A DNA stretch of 46,855 nucleotides from Thalassospira profundimaris (GCF_003326795.1 NZ_JPWI01000021.1:1-46855), one strand, 5' to 3'; positions 17,401 to 26,994 are shown, counted from the first letter of the stretch. Notes: generated from the letters alone by a model not told the origin. Numbers and translations: made by a program.

Positions 17401-19310
17401 GCCGCTCCTCCCGATTTCTTGCGCGCCGCGTCCCACGTTTCACAAAGGGCGCGATATTTTTGGGCCATTGATGCAATGGCCTGATCATCATCGATCGTAC
17501 CTTTAAACCAGTCGCGTGCAACATCGACAAAGATGGTCCGCCCGACGGCAAAGCCTTTGACCATGTTAAAGCGTGCTGCGACTTCGAAACTTTCCACAAG
17601 CTCTGCCTCGGGTGCGTCAAGACCCAGCACCACAATGCCCCGACAATAAGGATCATTTTCGGCAATGGCGTCACAGGCATTGCGCCATGCTACATCCGAC
17701 TTCATCGGCTCAAGCTTCCACCAGTCGGGATAGACACCGATCTCATAGAAACGTTTGATTACCTTTGCCGTTGTCTGATCGTCACAGTCGCGTACTTTTG
17801 ACGGAATAACTTCAAGCAGGAATTCCAGCCCGTTGCCACGTGCTGCATCGGCAAGCCGTACGATGGTTGCTTCCTGACTGGCCTTGGTCACATCGTCATC
17901 ATCAGGATGATAGAAGCACAGAACCTTGACCACATGTTCGACCGGCCATTCCGCAAGCTTGCTGCCGAGATCCGGACCAATTTCAAGTTCAAGCGGGCGC
18001 GATCCCGGAAGTTCAACCGGTCGCCCGATCCAAAGCCCGGTGCCCGCTGCGGCATAAAGGGCATCCCGCCCCAATCTGCGATCACACAAAATACCGTAAC
18101 CTTCGCGCCCACCCGAAACGTCACGGGCCGCGCGCAGGCAAAGCTCCTTGAACGATCCGATACGGTCACGTGAAACGCTGAGCTCATCGGCAAGGTCTTC
18201 AAGCTGCATCCGGTGGTCAAAGGCAAAAACGCGCATTTCCGGCCAATTGCCTGTCCGGTTGGTCGACCAGTGAATTTGTTCCAGTTCTGCATCGTTGCGC
18301 AGTTCCGGTGTTTTCATCCCGCGATCAAAGAAGAATTGCAATTCTTCCCAGCTGGGATAAGCCGGTGTGCAGCCATGGCGTGACACCGCAAACGCCCCGC
18401 ATGCATTGGCGTATTTAAGCGACGTTTCCCAATCCTCGTCACTCAGCCAGCCTTTCAACAGGCCTGACATGAAACCGTCACCAGCACCAAGCACGTTAAA
18501 CACATCAACCGCAAATCCCGGACCGGAGATTCCGTCATCAAGGTTCGCGCCAATCCTGTCGGTAAATGCCACCGCCCCCATCGGACCACGCTTGCAAACA
18601 AGCGTCGCATCCGAGATCACCCGAACATTTTCCAATGCCTCGAGGGTATCGGTTGTCCCCCCGGCAATGTGGAATTCTTCCTCGGTGCCGACGATCAGAT
18701 CAAACAGATGCAAGGTCGCCTGCAATTCCCTGGTCACCGCATCCGAGGCAATGAAACGGTTTTCACCATCCCCGTGCCCGGACAACCCCCAAAGATTAGG
18801 ACGGTAATCAATATCAAGTGCGGTTTTGGCACCATGATCACGTGCCAGTCTCACCGCTTTAATGACCGCAGCACGGGTTTTCGGATGCGACAGATGCGTA
18901 CCAGTCACCGTCACACAGCGTGCACTTGCGATGAAATCGGGATCGATATCCTCCTCGCATAGCGCCATGTCAGCACAGTTTTCGCGATAGAAAATCAACG
19001 GAAACTGTTCCTGATCACGCACGCCCAGCAAGACAAGCGCGGTCAGACGTTCAGGGTCGGTAATGACGCCCTGCACATCAACGCCTTCGGCAACAAGCTT
19101 TTCACAGATAAAACGCCCCATATGCTCGTCACCGACCCGGGTGATCAGGGCTGATTTAAGCCCCAGCCGCGCTGTCCCGCAGGCCATATTGGTCGGGGAC
19201 CCGCCGATATATTTATTGAACGACGCCATGTCCTCGAGGCGCCCGCCAATCTGCGCGCCATAAAGGTCAACCGACGATCGTCCGATCGTTATGACATCCA
19301 GCCGCTTCAT
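17397..19310 (-). CDS. iolC: Bifunctional 5-dehydro-2-deoxygluconokinase / DUF2090 aldolase-like protein
   Basis: A 637-residue two-domain protein. Residues 1 to about 330 are a PfkB-family sugar kinase (ITIGRSSVDLYG, GGSPTNMACG, catalytic GAGDGFMSGLL). The remainder (from about FAFDHRMQLEDLADELS) is a DUF2090 domain, which is related to class I aldolases and is annotated as 5-dehydro-2-deoxyphosphogluconate aldolase. The kinase phosphorylates 5-dehydro-2-deoxygluconate and the fused domain may cleave the product, which could replace a separate IolJ. ATG at 19310 overlaps the ATPase stop as TGATG and is preferred to the TTG at 19313. The fused arrangement is common in Proteobacteria. Confidence 0.93.
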   Translation of the reverse strand: MKRLDVITIGRSSVDLYGAQIGGRLEDMASFNKYIGGSPTNMACGTARLGLKSALITRVGDEHMGRFICEKLVAEGVDVQGVITDPERLTALVLLGVRDQEQFPLIFYRENCADMALCEEDIDPDFIASARCVTVTGTHLSHPKTRAAVIKAVRLARDHGAKTALDIDYRPNLWGLSGHGDGENRFIASDAVTRELQATLHLFDLIVGTEEEFHIAGGTTDTLEALENVRVISDATLVCKRGPMGAVAFTDRIGANLDDGISGPGFAVDVFNVLGAGDGFMSGLLKGWLSDEDWETSLKYANACGAFAVSRHGCTPAYPSWEELQFFFDRGMKTPELRNDAELEQIHWSTNRTGNWPEMRVFAFDHRMQLEDLADELSVSRDRIGSFKELCLRAARDVSGGREGYGILCDRRLGRDALYAAAGTGLWIGRPVELPGSRPLELEIGPDLGSKLAEWPVEHVVKVLCFYHPDDDDVTKASQEATIVRLADAARGNGLEFLLEVIPSKVRDCDDQTTAKVIKRFYEIGVYPDWWKLEPMKSDVAWRNACDAIAENDPYCRGIVVLGLDAPEAELVESFEVAARFNMVKGFAVGRTIFVDVARDWFKGTIDDDQAIASMAQKYRALCETWDAARKKSGGAA

Positions 19311-20089
19311 CAAATCGTCCCCCCGAGAGACCCTTCTAGCTCGGCCAGTTCCTGACCACCTGCCATCAGGTCTTGCAACTCTTCCGGTTTGATTTCACCG
19401 CGCTTCGCCGTGCCGTGGGTCTGCCCACGGTTCAGGACCGTAAACCTGTCACCCACGGCCATCGCATGGCGCACATTGTGGGTAATAAAGATGACACCAA
19501 TCCCGGCCTTGCGTACCCGGTCGATGGTCGCCAGCACATTCGATGTCTGACGCACACCAAGGGCCGAAGTCGGTTCATCAAGGATCAGCACCTTGGCCCC
19601 GAAATAAACTGCACGCGCAATTGCCACCGTTTGGCGTTCACCGCCCGACAACGTGCCCACCGCCTGTTCGGGTTCGCGCAGGTTAATCCCCATCGATGAC
19701 ATTTCATCCATGGTCACCTGATTGGCATGTTTGAAATCAATCCATTTGAACGGACCGAAACTTTTGCGCGGTTCACGTCCCATCCAGAAATTGCGGGTAA
19801 CCGACATCAGCGGGATCATCGCCAGATCCTGATACACCGTTGCAATTCCGGCTTCCATCGCATCACGCGGACTGTCAAAAACGACATCCTGACCGCTTAT
19901 CCGCATCACACCCTTGGTTGGTTTGTGAACCCCGGACATGGTTTTGATGAAGGTTGACTTACCCGCACCGTTGTCGCCCAGAAGACAGTGACATTCCCCT
20001 TCCATAACACTGAAGGAAACACCGCCAAGCGCGATGACAGGACCGAAATGCTTTTCGATATTGTCCATTTCAATCAGAGGCGTGCTCAT
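19310..20089 (-). CDS. Sugar (inositol) ABC importer ATP-binding protein, single domain
   Basis: A 259-residue ABC ATPase. Walker A is GDNGAGKST at about residues 38-46, the signature is [14 protein letters not shown] and Walker B is [15 protein letters not shown]2 importers usually have a fused double ATPase of about 500 residues; this is the single-domain form known from FrcA-like systems. The true start is ATG at 20089 ([16 protein letters not shown]), which overlaps the permease stop by one base. The frame remains open to 20299 but that part is the permease read in another frame. The iol operon context makes myo-inositol the likely cargo. Confidence 0.9.
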   Translation of the reverse strand: MSTPLIEMDNIEKHFGPVIALGGVSFSVMEGECHCLLGDNGAGKSTFIKTMSGVHKPTKGVMRISGQDVVFDSPRDAMEAGIATVYQDLAMIPLMSVTRNFWMGREPRKSFGPFKWIDFKHANQVTMDEMSSMGINLREPEQAVGTLSGGERQTVAIARAVYFGAKVLILDEPTSALGVRQTSNVLATIDRVRKAGIGVIFITHNVRHAMAVGDRFTVLNRGQTHGTAKRGEIKPEELQDLMAGGQELAELEGSLGGTI

Positions 20090-21186
20090 CACCGTTCTCC
20101 CGTAATCATGCGGCGGATATATGTGTTCATGATGACAGCAAAGATCAGAATCCCGCCAAGGAAGACGCGGAAGAGCGAGCTTTCCGCACCGGCAAAGAAC
20201 AGGCCCTGCTGAACCACACCAAAGATCAGCGCCCCAAGAGCAGCACCAATCACAGATCCATAGCCACCGGTCAGCAATGCGCCACCAATGACCACGCAAA
20301 TGATTGCTTCAAATTCTTTAAGCAATCCACGGTCTGCCGCCGCCGAACCAAATTCCATCACCTGACAGGTGGCAAACACGGTCGCGCAAAATGCGGTAAA
20401 CATGAACATCAATATTTTAACGCGATTGACCGGAACACCGACATAACGTGCGGCCTGCGCATCACCACCGGATGCAAAAATCCAGTTTCCGAACCGCGTC
20501 TTGGTCAAAAGCCAGTGACCGAAAATAATCAGCGCGAACGCCCAGAGAACCAGCATCGGTACGCCTTCGACCACCGGCTGCCCCATGCGCGATCCACGGG
20601 TGAATGTATCAATGACGCCAATGTCACCTAACCACTGGAACAGATCTTTCAGGATCACGCCACCAAACAACCAGGCCAGCGGATCTCCTTGGGCCACTTC
20701 CTTGACGCCACCGATAATGGTCTGGCGCGTCGTCAGGATCGACAGCCAGATGGTCAGGCCGCGCAAAATGTAAAGAAATGCCAGGGTAACGATAAAACTC
20801 GGCAGACCGGTCTTGATAACAAGGAACCCGTTCAGCGCGCCAAGGGCGACACATATAATGAAGGCCGAAATGATCGAAAGCCAGACCGGCAAGCCCCACT
20901 GGACAGACAGGATGGCAATCACCACCCCGGCAAAACCGATCATGGAACCGACGGAAAGATCAAACTCGCCTGCAATCATCAACAGGCAGGCCCCCACGGC
21001 AATGATTGCAAACTGGGCGGAAACCACCCCCCAGTTCTGAATGCCTTCCGGGGAAAACATGCCGCTGTCGCCAGCAATCATGAAGAAGAAAACAAAGACC
21101 AGGATCGTACCGCAGATCGCACCGAGTTCGGGCCTGATCATGGCACGGCGAATGGCTGAGACTTGCTTGAGCCGCTCGTCCGACAT
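20089..21186 (-). CDS. Sugar (inositol) ABC importer permease, CUT2/RbsC family
   Basis: A 365-residue membrane protein with about ten hydrophobic segments and the RbsC-family hallmarks [41 protein letters not shown] and [18 protein letters not shown]. It forms the inner-membrane channel with the single-domain ATPase and the binding protein encoded on either side. A strong hairpin separates it from the upstream binding-protein gene. No separate promoter is evident. Confidence 0.9.
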   Translation of the reverse strand: MSDERLKQVSAIRRAMIRPELGAICGTILVFVFFFMIAGDSGMFSPEGIQNWGVVSAQFAIIAVGACLLMIAGEFDLSVGSMIGFAGVVIAILSVQWGLPVWLSIISAFIICVALGALNGFLVIKTGLPSFIVTLAFLYILRGLTIWLSILTTRQTIIGGVKEVAQGDPLAWLFGGVILKDLFQWLGDIGVIDTFTRGSRMGQPVVEGVPMLVLWAFALIIFGHWLLTKTRFGNWIFASGGDAQAARYVGVPVNRVKILMFMFTAFCATVFATCQVMEFGSAAADRGLLKEFEAIICVVIGGALLTGGYGSVIGAALGALIFGVVQQGLFFAGAESSLFRVFLGGILIFAVIMNTYIRRMITGER

Positions 21187-21216
21187 GGCATCACTCTTTT
21201 AGCTGATAGTTTGGGG

Positions 21217-21249
21217 TGCCAAGGGCGGCCGAGTTGCGCGCCCTTGGCA
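21217..21249 (-). other. Intercistronic hairpin between binding-protein and permease genes
   Basis: TGCCAAGGGCG (21217-21227) pairs perfectly with CGCCCTTGGCA (21239-21249), giving an 11-bp stem in the 73-bp gap after the binding-protein stop. No T run follows in the transcribed direction. Such elements usually protect the upstream mRNA end or reduce read-through, which would keep binding protein in excess over permease. Confidence 0.75.
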
Positions 21250-21259
21250 GGGAGGAAGA

Positions 21260-22201
21260 TTAACGGTATTCGCCAGCGTATTTTTCGACCTGGGCGATAT
21301 TCTCTTTGGTAATAAAGCCAGGACCTGAATTGATATGACCGGACGGCAGAACGCTGTAACGGGCATAGTTGGTCAGGATGACAACCGGCAGATACCCTTG
21401 AAGGTAAGGCTGCTGATCAATCGCGAAATTGATTTCACCGGCCTTGATTGCTTCGGCAATTTCTGACGACAGATCAAACGTGCCAAACATCATTTCACCG
21501 GCAAGACCGGCGTCACGAAGGGCAGCAAGGGTCGGATGGGCCGAGTTCGGACCAAGGGTCAGGATCGCATCAACATCCTGATGGGAGTTCAGATACGCAC
21601 TGACCTTGTTTTTGACTTCCGACGGGTCCTGTCCGCTATCGATCATCTGGCTGCCCAGTTCGACACCAAGGGCGTCAGCAAAGCCACGGCAACGCTCAAC
21701 AGATGCCGGGTTGGTGATGTAGTGGTTTACACAGACAAAACTTTTTGCGCCTGCTGCTGCTGCACGTTTACCAGCACCGAAACCGGCATCATATTCCGGC
21801 TGCCCAACATGCATCAGCGCGCCAAGCTCTTCGGACTGTTCCTGCGTACCGGAGTTAATCGTGATCACCGGAATGCCCTTGTCCACCGCATCGGTGATCG
21901 GACCTTTAAGAACGTTAAAGTCCGCGATAGTGACAATGATGCCATCCGGGTTTGTTGCAGCGGCCTGTTCAACAATACGGGCCATATCGGCGAGATCGCC
22001 GGTCGGCGGGTTACGGTATTCGACTTCTGCACCCATCTGGCCACCCGCGACCTTGATCGCATTCTTGATCACGTTCCACCAGCTATCGGAATCCGGTGCA
22101 TGGCTGATCAGAACGAATTTTTCATTTTCCGCAGATGCCACACCGGTCATGCCGGTCAATGCAAATGCTGCTGCCGCAATGGCAGTAAGCGCCTTTTTCA
22201 T
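21260..22201 (-). CDS. Sugar (inositol) ABC importer substrate-binding protein
   Basis: A 313-residue periplasmic binding protein of the RbsB-like (Peripla_BP_4) family with a classic signal peptide (MKKALTAIAAAAFALTGMTGVASA). Ligand-pocket segments include SHAPDSDSWWNVIKNA, DKGIPVITINSGT and FAIDQQPYLQGYLPV. It is the first gene of the minus-strand unit that continues into the permease, ATPase and iolCDEB. The putative IolR operator at 22337-22356 lies 136 bp upstream. The cargo is assigned from the surrounding inositol genes. Confidence 0.9.
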   Translation of the reverse strand: MKKALTAIAAAAFALTGMTGVASAENEKFVLISHAPDSDSWWNVIKNAIKVAGGQMGAEVEYRNPPTGDLADMARIVEQAAATNPDGIIVTIADFNVLKGPITDAVDKGIPVITINSGTQEQSEELGALMHVGQPEYDAGFGAGKRAAAAGAKSFVCVNHYITNPASVERCRGFADALGVELGSQMIDSGQDPSEVKNKVSAYLNSHQDVDAILTLGPNSAHPTLAALRDAGLAGEMMFGTFDLSSEIAEAIKAGEINFAIDQQPYLQGYLPVVILTNYARYSVLPSGHINSGPGFITKENIAQVEKYAGEYR

Positions 22202-22336
22202 CAGTTGCCTCCCTAGTCGGCTGATAATGTTGGGGTTGTCCCATTCGGATTATGTGATTTCCGGGCAATCGGTCGTCTTCATGCAGCCTTCTTGCCAAGT
22301 ATGAGGGAACGTAGAACCGTCCCTTTGAAATCCTTG

Positions 22337-22356
22337 AATAGAATTTTTGTTCTATT
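22337..22356. promoter_or_regulatory. Putative IolR operator in front of the inositol transporter operon
   Basis: AATAGAA-TTTTTG-TTCTATT is a perfect 7+7 inverted repeat with a 6-bp spacer. The same 20 bp occurs in inverse orientation at 24753-24772 and a one-mismatch version at 23821-23840. It fits the palindromic, N6-spaced targets known for RpiR-type inositol regulators in alphaproteobacteria. AT-rich sequence follows it, but no confident -10/-35 pair is claimed. Confidence 0.85.
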
Positions 22357-22569
22357 TTCTGATAAAATCAACATTTTTTTTCTATTGCACTGCGAGATAG
22401 CCCTTTCTGGTACATCACTGAATCATCAGGACTCCCGTAAAACGGGCCCAGACAGCCTGTGAGACGCAAGGGAGCATCCTCTTGCGAAGCGCACTTTAAA
22501 ACCCGCAAAAAATCCGGTTCCATCAATCATGTGCACGACTCGCACAGTCCCCTGTCAGACCAACATTCC

Positions 22570-22604
22570 AAAACAAAACCGGCGCAGCCTTTTGACTGCG
22601 CCGG
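22570..22604 (-). terminator. Intrinsic terminator after iolG
   Basis: CCGGCGCAG (22579-22587) pairs with CTGCGCCGG (22596-22604) around an 8-nt loop. Read on the minus strand it is followed by TTTTGTTT. It lies 33 bases past the iolG stop and ends that transcript before the transporter promoter. Confidence 0.85.
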
Positions 22605-22637
22605 CGCAAACTCAACCCGCAAAGGTTGCTGATCCCG

Positions 22638-23642
22638 TCAGGACTTGATTTCCCTTGCGACATCCACTGTCCGCCCCTCGCGTGCGGACAGTGCTGCGGC
22701 CTCGGCAACCACAAGGGCATTGATCCCGTCTTTCAGAGGCACAGGAAGATCCCCTTTCCCTTGAACACCCTGAACAAAACTGTCCCATTCGATCTGATAG
22801 GCCTTGGCATAGCGTTCAAGGAAGAAATGTTCCGGCTTGGCTTTGGTTGCGCCTGCGCTCGTGATTTTCTCAACGGTATTTTCCAGAACGTTATGGGCAA
22901 CAAGCAATCCTTCTGCGCCCAGAAACTCGATTCGCTGATCATAACCATAAGCCGCACGGCGGCTGTTCTTGATGACAGCCATGCGCCCGCCCGAGAATTC
23001 AAGCGTGGTGATCGCCGTATCAAAGTCACCGGCCTCGCCAATCGCCGGATCAACGATGCTTGATCCGATTGCCGTCACTTTTTCCGGCACGGAACCATAA
23101 ATCCAGCACGCCATATCAAAATCATGGATCGCCATATCGCGGAAAATTCCGCCCGATACCTTGACGTAGCTGACCGGTGGCGGGGCCGGATCGAAGGACG
23201 TGATCGACAGCAATTCACCCTTGCCGATTTCACCCTGATCAAACGCGGTCTTCAGGCTGGCAAAGTTCGGATCAAACCGACGGTTAAAGCCAACCATTAC
23301 CGGCCTGCCATGCGGCTCGCATCTGGCAAGACAATCCACCGCGCGTTTAAGATCAAGATCAACCGGCTTTTCACAAAGAACCGCTTTGCCTGCTGCTGTT
23401 GCCGCCTCCATCAGGTCGGCATGGGTATCGGTCGAGGTTGCAATCAGGACAGCATCAATCGCAGGGTCAGCAATGATTTCCTCGGTCGTACGCGCGGCTG
23501 CACCATGAGCCTGCGCAAGACTCCGGGCTGCTTCCGGAAACTTGTCCGATACAGCAACCAGTTCACTTTGCGGATGAGCAACAATGTTGACCGCATGGAC
23601 CTGGCCGATACGCCCTGCCCCCAGCAGACCAATTTTAAGCAT
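22638..23642 (-). CDS. iolG: Inositol 2-dehydrogenase (Gfo/Idh/MocA family)
   Basis: A 334-residue NAD-dependent dehydrogenase. The N-terminal Rossmann motif is GLLGAGRIGQVHA, the family motif CEKPVDLD follows, and the catalytic DxxxH pair is in FRDMAIHDFDMACWI. It oxidises myo-inositol to 2-keto-myo-inositol, the first step of the pathway. ATG at 23642 is used because homology starts there and a GGAAGGAAT site precedes it. It is transcribed alone from a promoter carrying a putative IolR operator at 23821-23840 and ends at the terminator at 22570-22604. Confidence 0.92.
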   Translation of the reverse strand: MLKIGLLGAGRIGQVHAVNIVAHPQSELVAVSDKFPEAARSLAQAHGAAARTTEEIIADPAIDAVLIATSTDTHADLMEAATAAGKAVLCEKPVDLDLKRAVDCLARCEPHGRPVMVGFNRRFDPNFASLKTAFDQGEIGKGELLSITSFDPAPPPVSYVKVSGGIFRDMAIHDFDMACWIYGSVPEKVTAIGSSIVDPAIGEAGDFDTAITTLEFSGGRMAVIKNSRRAAYGYDQRIEFLGAEGLLVAHNVLENTVEKITSAGATKAKPEHFFLERYAKAYQIEWDSFVQGVQGKGDLPVPLKDGINALVVAEAAALSAREGRTVDVAREIKS

Positions 23643-23820
23643 TCCGATATTCCTTCCCTTTGGCTTTTTCGCCGTCCTTGCGAAAACCATCCCTCACCAT
23701 CATGCCATGCGCCAGCAAGGTGCCGGCAACCATTGAACATTTTTGGCGATTTCGGGCTGGCCCTGCGGATGTCTTGTGCATCCATTTGTGGTGACACGTG
23801 CGCCGTCCGCAGACCGCACG

Positions 23821-23840
23821 AATAGAATATTTATTCCATT
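23821..23840. promoter_or_regulatory. Putative IolR operator in front of iolG
   Basis: AATAGAA-TATTTA-TTCCATT matches the perfect palindromes at 22337 and 24753 except for one base in the right arm. It lies 178 bp upstream of the iolG start and 18 bp beyond the end of the regulator gene, in AT-rich DNA. A long untranslated leader or a closer unseen promoter is implied. Confidence 0.75.
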
Positions 23841-23858
23841 AATGTTATTTTTCAATAA

Positions 23859-24689
23859 TTATTTTCCATTCTCCAGCTTGTCGCGCTTGGCTCCGACCGA
23901 AACGGCAAGCGCAATAGCCAGTGAAATGGTGGCAGACAATGCCCTGAAGGCTCCGACATCAACCTCGGAAACAGACAACATCAAGGCATCCGTCTTGCGC
24001 ATCGGCCCGCTTGGTGCATCACTGATTGCGATCACCTTGTTGCCCTTTGCATGGGCATAAGCAGCCAGATCGATCGTTTCCTGCGAATAGGGAGCAAAGG
24101 TAATCGCGATAACCACATCCCCGTTGCGGATCGCATGGCGGGGATTAAGATTTCCCACACCGTCATGCAGCACAGCGGCGATGTCCATTTTCTCAAAGGC
24201 ATAGGACAGATAGCTTGCCACCGGGAAGGCACGACGAAATCCGACGACATGGATCATCGGGGCTGCAGCAAGAACATTTACCGCAGTTTCAAGCGTTTCA
24301 AGATCAACGGTTGTCGCCAAATTCTCAAGTGACAGGCGCCCGGCTTCGACAAACTCTGCCAGAAGGGCACTTGGGCTGTCGTCGCCAGTTGCCCGCAAAT
24401 TTTCAAGGCGCGTCGCGTAGTCAGGCCATTTCTGCGCATAGGTTTCCCGAAACATTCTTTGCATGTCAGAGAAACCGGCAAACCCCATCAGCTGACAAAA
24501 CCGCATAAACGCAGATGGTTGCACACCGGCCCCGGCAGAAAGCTCGGCCACGGTCGATACCGCAATCCGGTCAGTGTTTTGCGCGACAAATTCGGCACAT
24601 TGCCTCAGCCGTTTGGGCATGGTTTCCGATATTTCGGCCAAGCGATGATTGAATTCCTCAAGCGAAACAGGTGCGGTCTGATCACTCAT
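23859..24689 (-). CDS. iolR: RpiR/MurR-family regulator of inositol genes (IolR-like)
   Basis: A 276-residue protein. The N-terminal HTH_6 domain includes ISETMPKRLRQCAEFVAQN and VSTVAELSAGAGVQPSAFMRFCQLMGFAGFSDMQRMF. The C-terminal half is a sugar-isomerase (SIS) domain (MIHVVGFRRAFPVASYLSYAFEK, NGDVVIAITFAPYSQETI, GNKVIAISDAPSGPM). In rhizobia the inositol repressor is of this family and responds to a pathway intermediate. ATG at 24689 (MSDQTAPVSLEEF) follows an AAGGAAG site. It is divergent from the Gfo/Idh gene, and a perfect operator sits between them, which suggests autoregulation. The role follows from position and operator pattern. Confidence 0.88.
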   Translation of the reverse strand: MSDQTAPVSLEEFNHRLAEISETMPKRLRQCAEFVAQNTDRIAVSTVAELSAGAGVQPSAFMRFCQLMGFAGFSDMQRMFRETYAQKWPDYATRLENLRATGDDSPSALLAEFVEAGRLSLENLATTVDLETLETAVNVLAAAPMIHVVGFRRAFPVASYLSYAFEKMDIAAVLHDGVGNLNPRHAIRNGDVVIAITFAPYSQETIDLAAYAHAKGNKVIAISDAPSGPMRKTDALMLSVSEVDVGAFRALSATISLAIALAVSVGAKRDKLENGK

Positions 24690-24752
24690 GGCGTTTGTTC
24701 TTCCTTTTTTGTTTCTGCTTGACGCAATGTTCGTTCCATGATCATCCATATG

Positions 24753-24772
24753 AATAGAACAAAAATTCTATT
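24753..24772. promoter_or_regulatory. Putative IolR operator in the iolR/oxidoreductase divergent promoter
   Basis: AATAGAA-CAAAAA-TTCTATT is the exact reverse complement of the site at 22337-22356. It lies 25 bp before the plus-strand oxidoreductase start and 63 bp before the regulator start, so one bound dimer could control both. Confidence 0.85.
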
Positions 24773-24797
24773 TTGACTAGGCGAGGAGTTCCAATAA

Positions 24798-25925
24798 ATG
24801 AAATCTCTTGGGATTGGCCTGATTGGTACGGGCTTCATGGGCAAGGCACACGCACTGGCATTTGGCGCTGCCCGGGCGGTTATGGGCGATGTTCCGGAGT
24901 CTCACCTTGCCGTTTTATGCGATACTCCGAAAGAGAAAGCCAAACAGATGGCTGACCAGTTTGGTTTTGCCAAATGCACAGACGACTGGACGGCTTTGGT
25001 TTCAGACCCCGACGTTGATATCGTTTCGATTACCACACCAAACACGCTTCACTTCGACATGGCAATTGCTGCGATCAAGGCAGGCAAGCATGTCTATTGC
25101 GAGAAACCACTCGCTTTGACGCTTGATCAGGCGCGCGAGATGCGTGACACCGCCCGCAAAGCAGGCGTAAAGACCATGGTGGGCTATAACTATATTAAAA
25201 ACCCTGCCTTCTCACATGCGTGTCGACTTGTCCAAAATGGCGAGATCGGTGATATCGTCCATTTCCGTGGTTGGGTAGACGAGGATTATCAGGCCGATCC
25301 GGCGTTACCCTGGACCTGGCGCGCCAAACTCGCCGATGCCGGGCTCGGGGCCCTGGGTGACATGGGATGTCATCTTGTTTCAATGGCATACGGCCTCGCC
25401 GGACCAATCGACAGCTTGATTGCCGATATGCAAACCATTCACACCACACGCCCGCTTGCAGATGGAACAGGCCGCGCAAAGGTTGAGAACGAGGATACCG
25501 CATCAGCATTGGTCAGATTTACCAATGGCGCTCACGGCAGCCTCTCTACATCGCGTTCCGCCTGGGGACGCAAAAATCGTTTGGCGTGGGAAGTTCACGG
25601 CACCAAGGGCATGCTCTGTTTCGATCAGGAGCGCATGAACGAATTGCATCTCTATCGCAACTCCGGTGACAAGGCTCAGCGAGGTTTCACGACCATCCTG
25701 ACCGGCCCCGCTCACCCGCCTTATGGAGAATTCTGTCCGGCACCAGGCCATCAGCTGGGCTTTAACGATCTTAAAGTGATCGAGGCCTCTGCATTGCTTC
25801 GTTCTATCCGGGATGACAGCACACCATACCCAGATTTTGAACATGCTTACGAATTTGAAAAAGCAATTCACGCAATCGCCATCTCTGCGAAAAGCGGCAC
25901 CAGAGTCTCGCTCTCCGAGGTATGA
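24798..25925 (+). CDS. Gfo/Idh/MocA-family oxidoreductase, second inositol-type dehydrogenase
   Basis: A 375-residue NAD(P)-dependent dehydrogenase with the Rossmann motif GLIGTGFMGKAHA, the EKPLALTLDQA motif and the substrate-side segment DMGCHLVSMAYGL, which holds the catalytic histidine. GCGAGGAGTTCC precedes the ATG. It is divergent from the RpiR regulator and shares its operator, so it belongs to the inositol regulon. A second dehydrogenase in such regulons often handles scyllo- or chiro-inositol, or a related keto-inositol. Which one is not readable from sequence. Confidence 0.85.
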   Translation: MKSLGIGLIGTGFMGKAHALAFGAARAVMGDVPESHLAVLCDTPKEKAKQMADQFGFAKCTDDWTALVSDPDVDIVSITTPNTLHFDMAIAAIKAGKHVYCEKPLALTLDQAREMRDTARKAGVKTMVGYNYIKNPAFSHACRLVQNGEIGDIVHFRGWVDEDYQADPALPWTWRAKLADAGLGALGDMGCHLVSMAYGLAGPIDSLIADMQTIHTTRPLADGTGRAKVENEDTASALVRFTNGAHGSLSTSRSAWGRKNRLAWEVHGTKGMLCFDQERMNELHLYRNSGDKAQRGFTTILTGPAHPPYGEFCPAPGHQLGFNDLKVIEASALLRSIRDDSTPYPDFEHAYEFEKAIHAIAISAKSGTRVSLSEV

Positions 25926-26077
25926 CCTAATATTACTTTAAACGTGTTTTGCCACTCGGGAATGAGAGGATATCGATACGTGCACCGGGCATGCTGGCGC
26001 ATAACCGCACAATCGCAGTGCGGCCAAGCCGGGAAGCTTTGCCGATCCCTTCCCCTAATGCTCAAGCCCCTAAGTGC

Positions 26078-26881
26078 TCAAGCGCCAATAATTGCTTCGA
26101 AAATCGGGTTCTTGTACAGAGACTGCGAAATGCGCGATGCCGCCAGGCGCAATTCTTGAAGTCGCTCTTCGACAAGCTGGTCGGCAGTCACCATGCCAGA
26201 ATATCCCGATGAATTAAGAGCCGCGATAGTACGCCCACTACTGCCCCGGATTGGAACTGACAAGGCAGTGATGCCGTAATCAAGCTGGTCTACAGTTGTC
26301 GACCAGGCTTGTTCGCGGACCTTCTCTATTGCATCGCGCAGCGCTTCCTTGTCGATAACTGTCTTGCTGGTCAAAGCCACGGGGGTCATTTCCGCAAGCC
26401 ACGTCTCGAACTTGTCTGGCTCCATACCAGCCAGCAGCACCCTGCCCATTGAAGTTGCATGTGCCGGGTATCGTGCACCGACAACCGCAGAAGCCCGTCG
26501 CGCCCGCTGTGTCGAGAAATGAGCGATATAAATCACATCAAATCCATCAAGCGTGGCTACCGATGACGCATCGCCAAATGTCTCGACAATATGGCGCAAT
26601 TCATGCTGCAGCATTTCGTCGATATGCGCCGAGAAATAGAAAGCGGAACCCAGGCTCATGACCTTGGGGCGCAGATGGAAGCGCTTGTTTGTCTGACCGA
26701 CATAGCCAAGATGCGACAACGTGATCAGACTGCGCCGTGCTGCTGCCGGAGACAGGTCAACGCGTCGCGCGATTTCGCTGAGTGTCATCTCATTGTGGTT
26801 GGCATCAAAGCTCTCGAGAACAGCAAGTCCCTTTGCAAGAGCCTCGACAAACTCTGATGGCCGTTCGACTTCGTCAGTCAT
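26078..26881 (-). CDS. IclR-family transcriptional regulator (PcaR/PobR-like branch)
   Basis: A 267-residue regulator. The N-terminal winged helix is FVEALAKGLAVLESF...MTLSEIARRVDLSPAAARRSLITLSHLGYV. The C-terminal effector domain includes AHATSMGRVLLAG and DYGITALSVPIRGSSG. The ATSMGRVLLA phrase is typical of the beta-ketoadipate branch, which senses aromatic-acid intermediates. ATG at 26881 has an AGGAGAATTGT site. It is divergent from the citryl-CoA-lyase-like operon. Two TTTTCG-N5-CGAAAA palindromes lie between, and a related site lies before the intradiol dioxygenase gene, so it probably controls both. The effector is unknown. Confidence 0.88.
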   Translation of the reverse strand: MTDEVERPSEFVEALAKGLAVLESFDANHNEMTLSEIARRVDLSPAAARRSLITLSHLGYVGQTNKRFHLRPKVMSLGSAFYFSAHIDEMLQHELRHIVETFGDASSVATLDGFDVIYIAHFSTQRARRASAVVGARYPAHATSMGRVLLAGMEPDKFETWLAEMTPVALTSKTVIDKEALRDAIEKVREQAWSTTVDQLDYGITALSVPIRGSSGRTIAALNSSGYSGMVTADQLVEERLQELRLAASRISQSLYKNPIFEAIIGA

Positions 26882-26977
26882 ACAATTCTCCTGTTCCAAC
26901 CTGAGCATATGTTGCCATCATTTCGGCGGGCCTGGCCTCTTGCGGGCCATGTCAGCGCACTCACGTATCTATCAAAT

Positions 26978-26994
26978 TTTTCGGCTAGCGAAAA
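26978..26994. promoter_or_regulatory. Putative IclR operator, upstream site
   Basis: TTTTCG-GCTAG-CGAAAA is a perfect 6+6 inverted repeat with a 5-bp spacer. It lies 97 bp upstream of the IclR gene and about 30 bp upstream of the -35 box of the divergent operon. The same arms recur at 27070-27086, and nearly so at 33265-33281. Confidence 0.8.
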
